Both the position numbers and the translations under genes were made by a program. The notes beneath the pieces were generated by a model. The model was not told the origin of the DNA. It saw only the letters and a program-made list of their open reading frames with translations, and made no database searches. This document shows positions 5,969 to 7,933 of a stretch of DNA of 7,933 bases, in pieces (the stretch's first letter is position 1; every line of letters starts with the position of its first letter). This stretch comes from Geopsychrobacter sp. (GTDB lineage: Bacteria > Desulfobacterota > Desulfuromonadia > Desulfuromonadales > Geopsychrobacteraceae), in the NCBI GenBank assembly GCA_021647445.1, contig JAKIUS010000057.1, forward strand, positions 1 through 7,933, given 5' to 3'.

Positions 5969-6766
5969 ATGACCAAGACACAGACGAAAATTAGCGATGC
6001 CCCGGTACTGGAAATCCGCAATCTAAATCAAAGATTCGGCGGATTGACTGCCGTCGCCGATTTCAATGTCCGCCTGCAGAAAAATGAACTTTCGGGCCTG
6101 ATCGGTCCCAACGGTGCCGGGAAGACCACTATATTCAACCTGGTCAGTGGCTTTTATCAGCCGAGTGAAGGAGAGATCTTTGTCGCCGGTCAACCGACCG
6201 CCGGTCTCAAACCGCATAAGATCACCGCACTCGGCGTTGCACGCACTTTCCAGAATATCAGACTATGGAACGACATGACGGTGCTCGACAACATCCGTGT
6301 CGCCCAGCACTATCGTCTCGGTTACGGTTTCTTTCACAGTATCGCCCGCAGCAGACACTACGTTCAACGTGAGGCCGAAATCGCGCAGGAAGCAGCAGAA
6401 CTGCTCGAAATCTTTGATCTGCAACGCTACGCCAATGAAACGCCGGGTAATCTGCCCTATGGCACCCAGCGCAAATTGGAAATTGCTCGCGCCCTGTCGA
6501 TTCATCCACAATTACTGCTGCTTGATGAGCCGGCCGCAGGCTTGAACTCATCCGACATCCAGGAACTCATTCGTTTGATCCGCTGGATTCACACCAAATT
6601 CGATGTCTGCATCTGGATGATTGAGCATCACATGGATGTGATGATGGAGCTCTGCACTCAAATCAAGGTCATCGACTTCGGCCAGACCATCGCGGAAGGT
6701 GTGCCTGAAAAAGTTCGTAATGATCCCGCGGTAATGACCGCATATCTCGGAGATGATGTAATCTGA
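5969..6766 (+). CDS. livG: Branched-chain amino acid ABC transporter, ATP-binding protein LivG
   Basis: A 265-residue cytoplasmic ATPase of the LivG type. It shows Walker A GPNGAGKT (46-53), the Q-loop glutamine Q95 (in ARTFQNIRLW), the signature region LPYGTQRKLEIARAL (162-176), Walker B LLLLDE (182-187, with Asp186 and the catalytic Glu187) and the switch histidine H220 (in WMIEHHMD). The signature is LPYG rather than LSGG; LivG proteins commonly deviate at this place (the E. coli protein has LAYG), so this is not a defect. The 'ARTFQNIRLW' block and the 'AYLGDD' terminus are typical of LivG. It is expected to pair with LivF at the LivH/LivM complex. Only one base separates it from livM and its stop codon overlaps the livF start, indicating translational coupling. 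Confidence 0.93.
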   Translation: MTKTQTKISDAPVLEIRNLNQRFGGLTAVADFNVRLQKNELSGLIGPNGAGKTTIFNLVSGFYQPSEGEIFVAGQPTAGLKPHKITALGVARTFQNIRLWNDMTVLDNIRVAQHYRLGYGFFHSIARSRHYVQREAEIAQEAAELLEIFDLQRYANETPGNLPYGTQRKLEIARALSIHPQLLLLDEPAAGLNSSDIQELIRLIRWIHTKFDVCIWMIEHHMDVMMELCTQIKVIDFGQTIAEGVPEKVRNDPAVMTAYLGDDVI

Positions 6767-7476
6767 TGATGTTGTCAGTTAAAGATCTGGAAGTGAAGTA
6801 CGGCAATATTCAAGCGTTACACGGCATCAGCTTTCATGTTAACGAAGGTGAAATCGTCACCCTGATCGGAGCCAATGGTGCGGGAAAAACCACAACCCTG
6901 ATGTCGATCTGCGGTATTACTCCTCCTCGCAAAGGCGAGATCGCCTTCAAAGGCAGCCGTATTCATCACCTGAAACCTGAATCTATTGTCCAGCTTGGAA
7001 TTTGTCAGGTGCCTGAGGGACGACGGATTTTTCCGGGAATGACGGTGGTTGAGAACCTTGAGATGGGGGCTTTTCTGCGCAATGATAAAGCCGGAATCAA
7101 AAGCGATCTTGACATGGTTTTCGATCTGTTTCCCATTCTCGACCAGCGTCGCAGTCAGTTGGGGGGAACCCTCTCAGGTGGTGAACAGCAGATGCTGGCG
7201 ATCTCACGCGCCTTGATGGCCCGTCCGCGACTGTTGTTGCTTGATGAACCCTCGCTGGGGTTGGCTCCATTGATTATCCAGCAGATTTTCGAGATCATTA
7301 AAAAGATCAACAAAGAGAGTGGCACGACGATTTTTCTTGTCGAGCAAAATGCCAACCAGGCTCTGAAGCTGGCCCACCGGGGCTATGTCATGGAGAATGG
7401 GCGGATCACTCTGGTTGATAAGGCCTCGGTTCTGCTCGAAAATGATGAAGTGAAAAAGGCGTACCTGGGGTTGTAG
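6766..7476 (+). CDS. livF: Branched-chain amino acid ABC transporter, ATP-binding protein LivF
   Basis: A 236-residue cytoplasmic ATPase, the usual LivF length. Motifs: Walker A GANGAGKT (35-42), Q-loop Q81 (in ICQVPEGRRIFPGMTV), a canonical signature LSGGEQQ (136-142), Walker B LLLLDE (156-161, Asp160 and Glu161) and, at the H-loop position, Gln194 in LVEQNANQAL instead of histidine. That substitution is characteristic of LivF proteins and suggests unequal roles of the two ATP sites together with LivG. The first ATG shares its A with the livG TGA stop (TGATG overlap); a second ATG follows at once at 6769 and may be the real start, with GGAG at 6749-6752 rather far from both, so coupled translation is likely. 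The gene ends 24 bp before the operon terminator. Confidence 0.93.
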   Translation: MMLSVKDLEVKYGNIQALHGISFHVNEGEIVTLIGANGAGKTTTLMSICGITPPRKGEIAFKGSRIHHLKPESIVQLGICQVPEGRRIFPGMTVVENLEMGAFLRNDKAGIKSDLDMVFDLFPILDQRRSQLGGTLSGGEQQMLAISRALMARPRLLLLDEPSLGLAPLIIQQIFEIIKKINKESGTTIFLVEQNANQALKLAHRGYVMENGRITLVDKASVLLENDEVKKAYLGL

Positions 7477-7500
7477 AATCTTTTTCGTATAAGATTGATC

Positions 7501-7534
7501 AGGCCCGCTCTTCATTCGTGAAGGGCGGGCTTTT
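7501..7534 (+). terminator. Intrinsic terminator of the liv operon
   Basis: GCCCGCTCTTCA (7503-7514) pairs with TGAAGGGCGGGC (7519-7530), giving a 12-bp stem with a single U-G pair closed by a TTCG tetraloop, followed by TTTT (7531-7534). Outer bases A7501-G7502 can extend the stem with the first two Ts. The opposite strand lacks a T run after the stem, so it acts rightward. A weaker AT-rich inverted repeat (AATCTT 7477-7482, AAGATT 7491-7496) lies just upstream. Confidence 0.9.
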
Positions 7535-7548
7535 CCATATCCTGCCGG

Positions 7549-7579
7549 TTGGTTTGCTGACCGCAATTTAGGGTACACT
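7549..7579 (+). promoter_or_regulatory. Possible promoter of the COG3044-type ATPase gene
   Basis: The best -10-like element is TACACT (7574-7579, four of six matches). Candidates for the -35 box are TTGGTT at 7549-7554 (19-bp spacer) or TTGCTG at 7554-7559 (14-bp spacer), neither well placed. A promoter is expected because a strong terminator precedes this gene, but its exact position is uncertain. Confidence 0.25.
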
Positions 7580-7620
7580 TGAATGGATAGATAACGCATT
7601 GTGACCTGGAGGCCTCATCA

Positions 7621-7933
7621 TGAAACGATTGCAAGAGCGCCTGCAAACAATTATCGGCAAAGGATATAAGGCCTACAAACAACTGCAGGGCAGTTATCAG
7701 TTTGAAAATTTCAGACTGACCTTTGACCATATTCAAGGGGACCCTTATGCCTTGTCTTCACGGATCAGTATTTCTATTGAAGAGGCAGACCATGGCTTGC
7801 CTCAGGCACTCAGATCGACAGCCATCCGCCAGATTGCGCTTGAAGATTTTCTTGCCCGGGCTGTCAGTCAGGCAATCGGTCAATACGTCAAGGGGCAGCG
7901 TGGTACAGGACACAGCGGTCAGATAAGGATTGC
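7621..7933 (+). CDS. COG3044/PF09818 'ABC-class ATPase' domain protein, N-terminal part (runs off the right edge)
   Basis: From the ATG at 7621 there are 104 uninterrupted codons to the edge, starting MKRLQERLQTIIGKGYKAYK. The stretch matches my recollection of the N-terminus of the uncharacterised predicted ABC-class ATPase family: an early GK-x-Y-x-A-Y-x-x-L-x-G-x-Y (13-25), H-I-Q-G-D-P-Y-A followed by S-S-R (37-48), an alanine/arginine-rich helix with DFLARA (76-81), and the glycine/serine loop RGTGHSGQI (94-102). That loop resembles the family's GSGKSG-like block; the true Walker A and B lie further on, outside the window. Members are usually above 500 residues, so about one fifth is present. 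GGAGG (7608-7612) lies eight bases before the ATG. The biochemical role of the family is not established. It follows the liv terminator and so belongs to a separate transcript. Confidence 0.75.

Noticed and set aside
7477..7496. AT-rich inverted repeat AATCTT/AAGATT just after livF as a separate terminator
   Set aside because: The stem is only six weak pairs and no T run follows; the strong hairpin at 7501-7534 explains termination.
7723..7926. 67-codon open frame at the right edge
   Set aside because: It overlaps the COG3044-type ATPase gene in another frame and has no family pattern.

Overview
The window looks like a piece of chromosome from a Gram-negative bacterium of moderate GC content. 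The protein style (LivG/LivF sequences, a DUF362-ferredoxin protein, a COG3044-type ATPase) suggests an anaerobic deltaproteobacterium of the Desulfuromonadales (Geobacter, Pelobacter or Desulfuromonas relatives). That placement comes from remembered family flavour, not from a search, and is only moderately secure. No tRNA, rRNA, CRISPR array, insertion sequence or phage gene was seen.

Layout. Positions 1-352 (minus strand) hold the N-terminal third or so of a XerC-like tyrosine recombinase that runs off the left edge. A 132-bp divergent intergenic region follows, with a sigma70-like promoter facing right and an imperfect dyad. Next is a two-gene unit on the plus strand: a membrane-anchored alpha/beta hydrolase of the lipase/esterase type (485-1351) and, 15 bp later, a DUF362 protein with a C-terminal double [4Fe-4S] ferredoxin domain (1367-2524). 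A 245-bp AT-rich regulatory region then carries a second sigma70-like promoter embedded in an inverted repeat, a leader with a 10-bp palindrome, and a strong Shine-Dalgarno sequence.

The main content is a complete branched-chain amino acid (HAAT family) ABC importer in the order livK-livH-livM-livG-livF (2770-7476): periplasmic binding protein, two permeases and two ATPases. A 12-bp stem-loop sits between livK and livH and probably lets the binding protein be made in excess over the membrane parts. livH to livF are tightly packed (11 bp, 1 bp, then a 1-bp overlap). The operon ends at a strong intrinsic terminator with a TTCG loop (7501-7534). After it, a separate unit starts with the N-terminal part of a COG3044/PF09818 'ABC-class ATPase' protein (7621 to the right edge).

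How the genes work together. The five liv proteins form one transporter: LivK captures the ligand in the periplasm, LivH/LivM form the channel and LivG/LivF power it. The hydrolase and DUF362 protein probably share a transcript, but nothing in the sequence ties their functions together or to the transporter. I see no clearly undescribed system; the points most worth a second look are the livK control region, the livK-livH hairpin and the hydrolase/DUF362 pairing.
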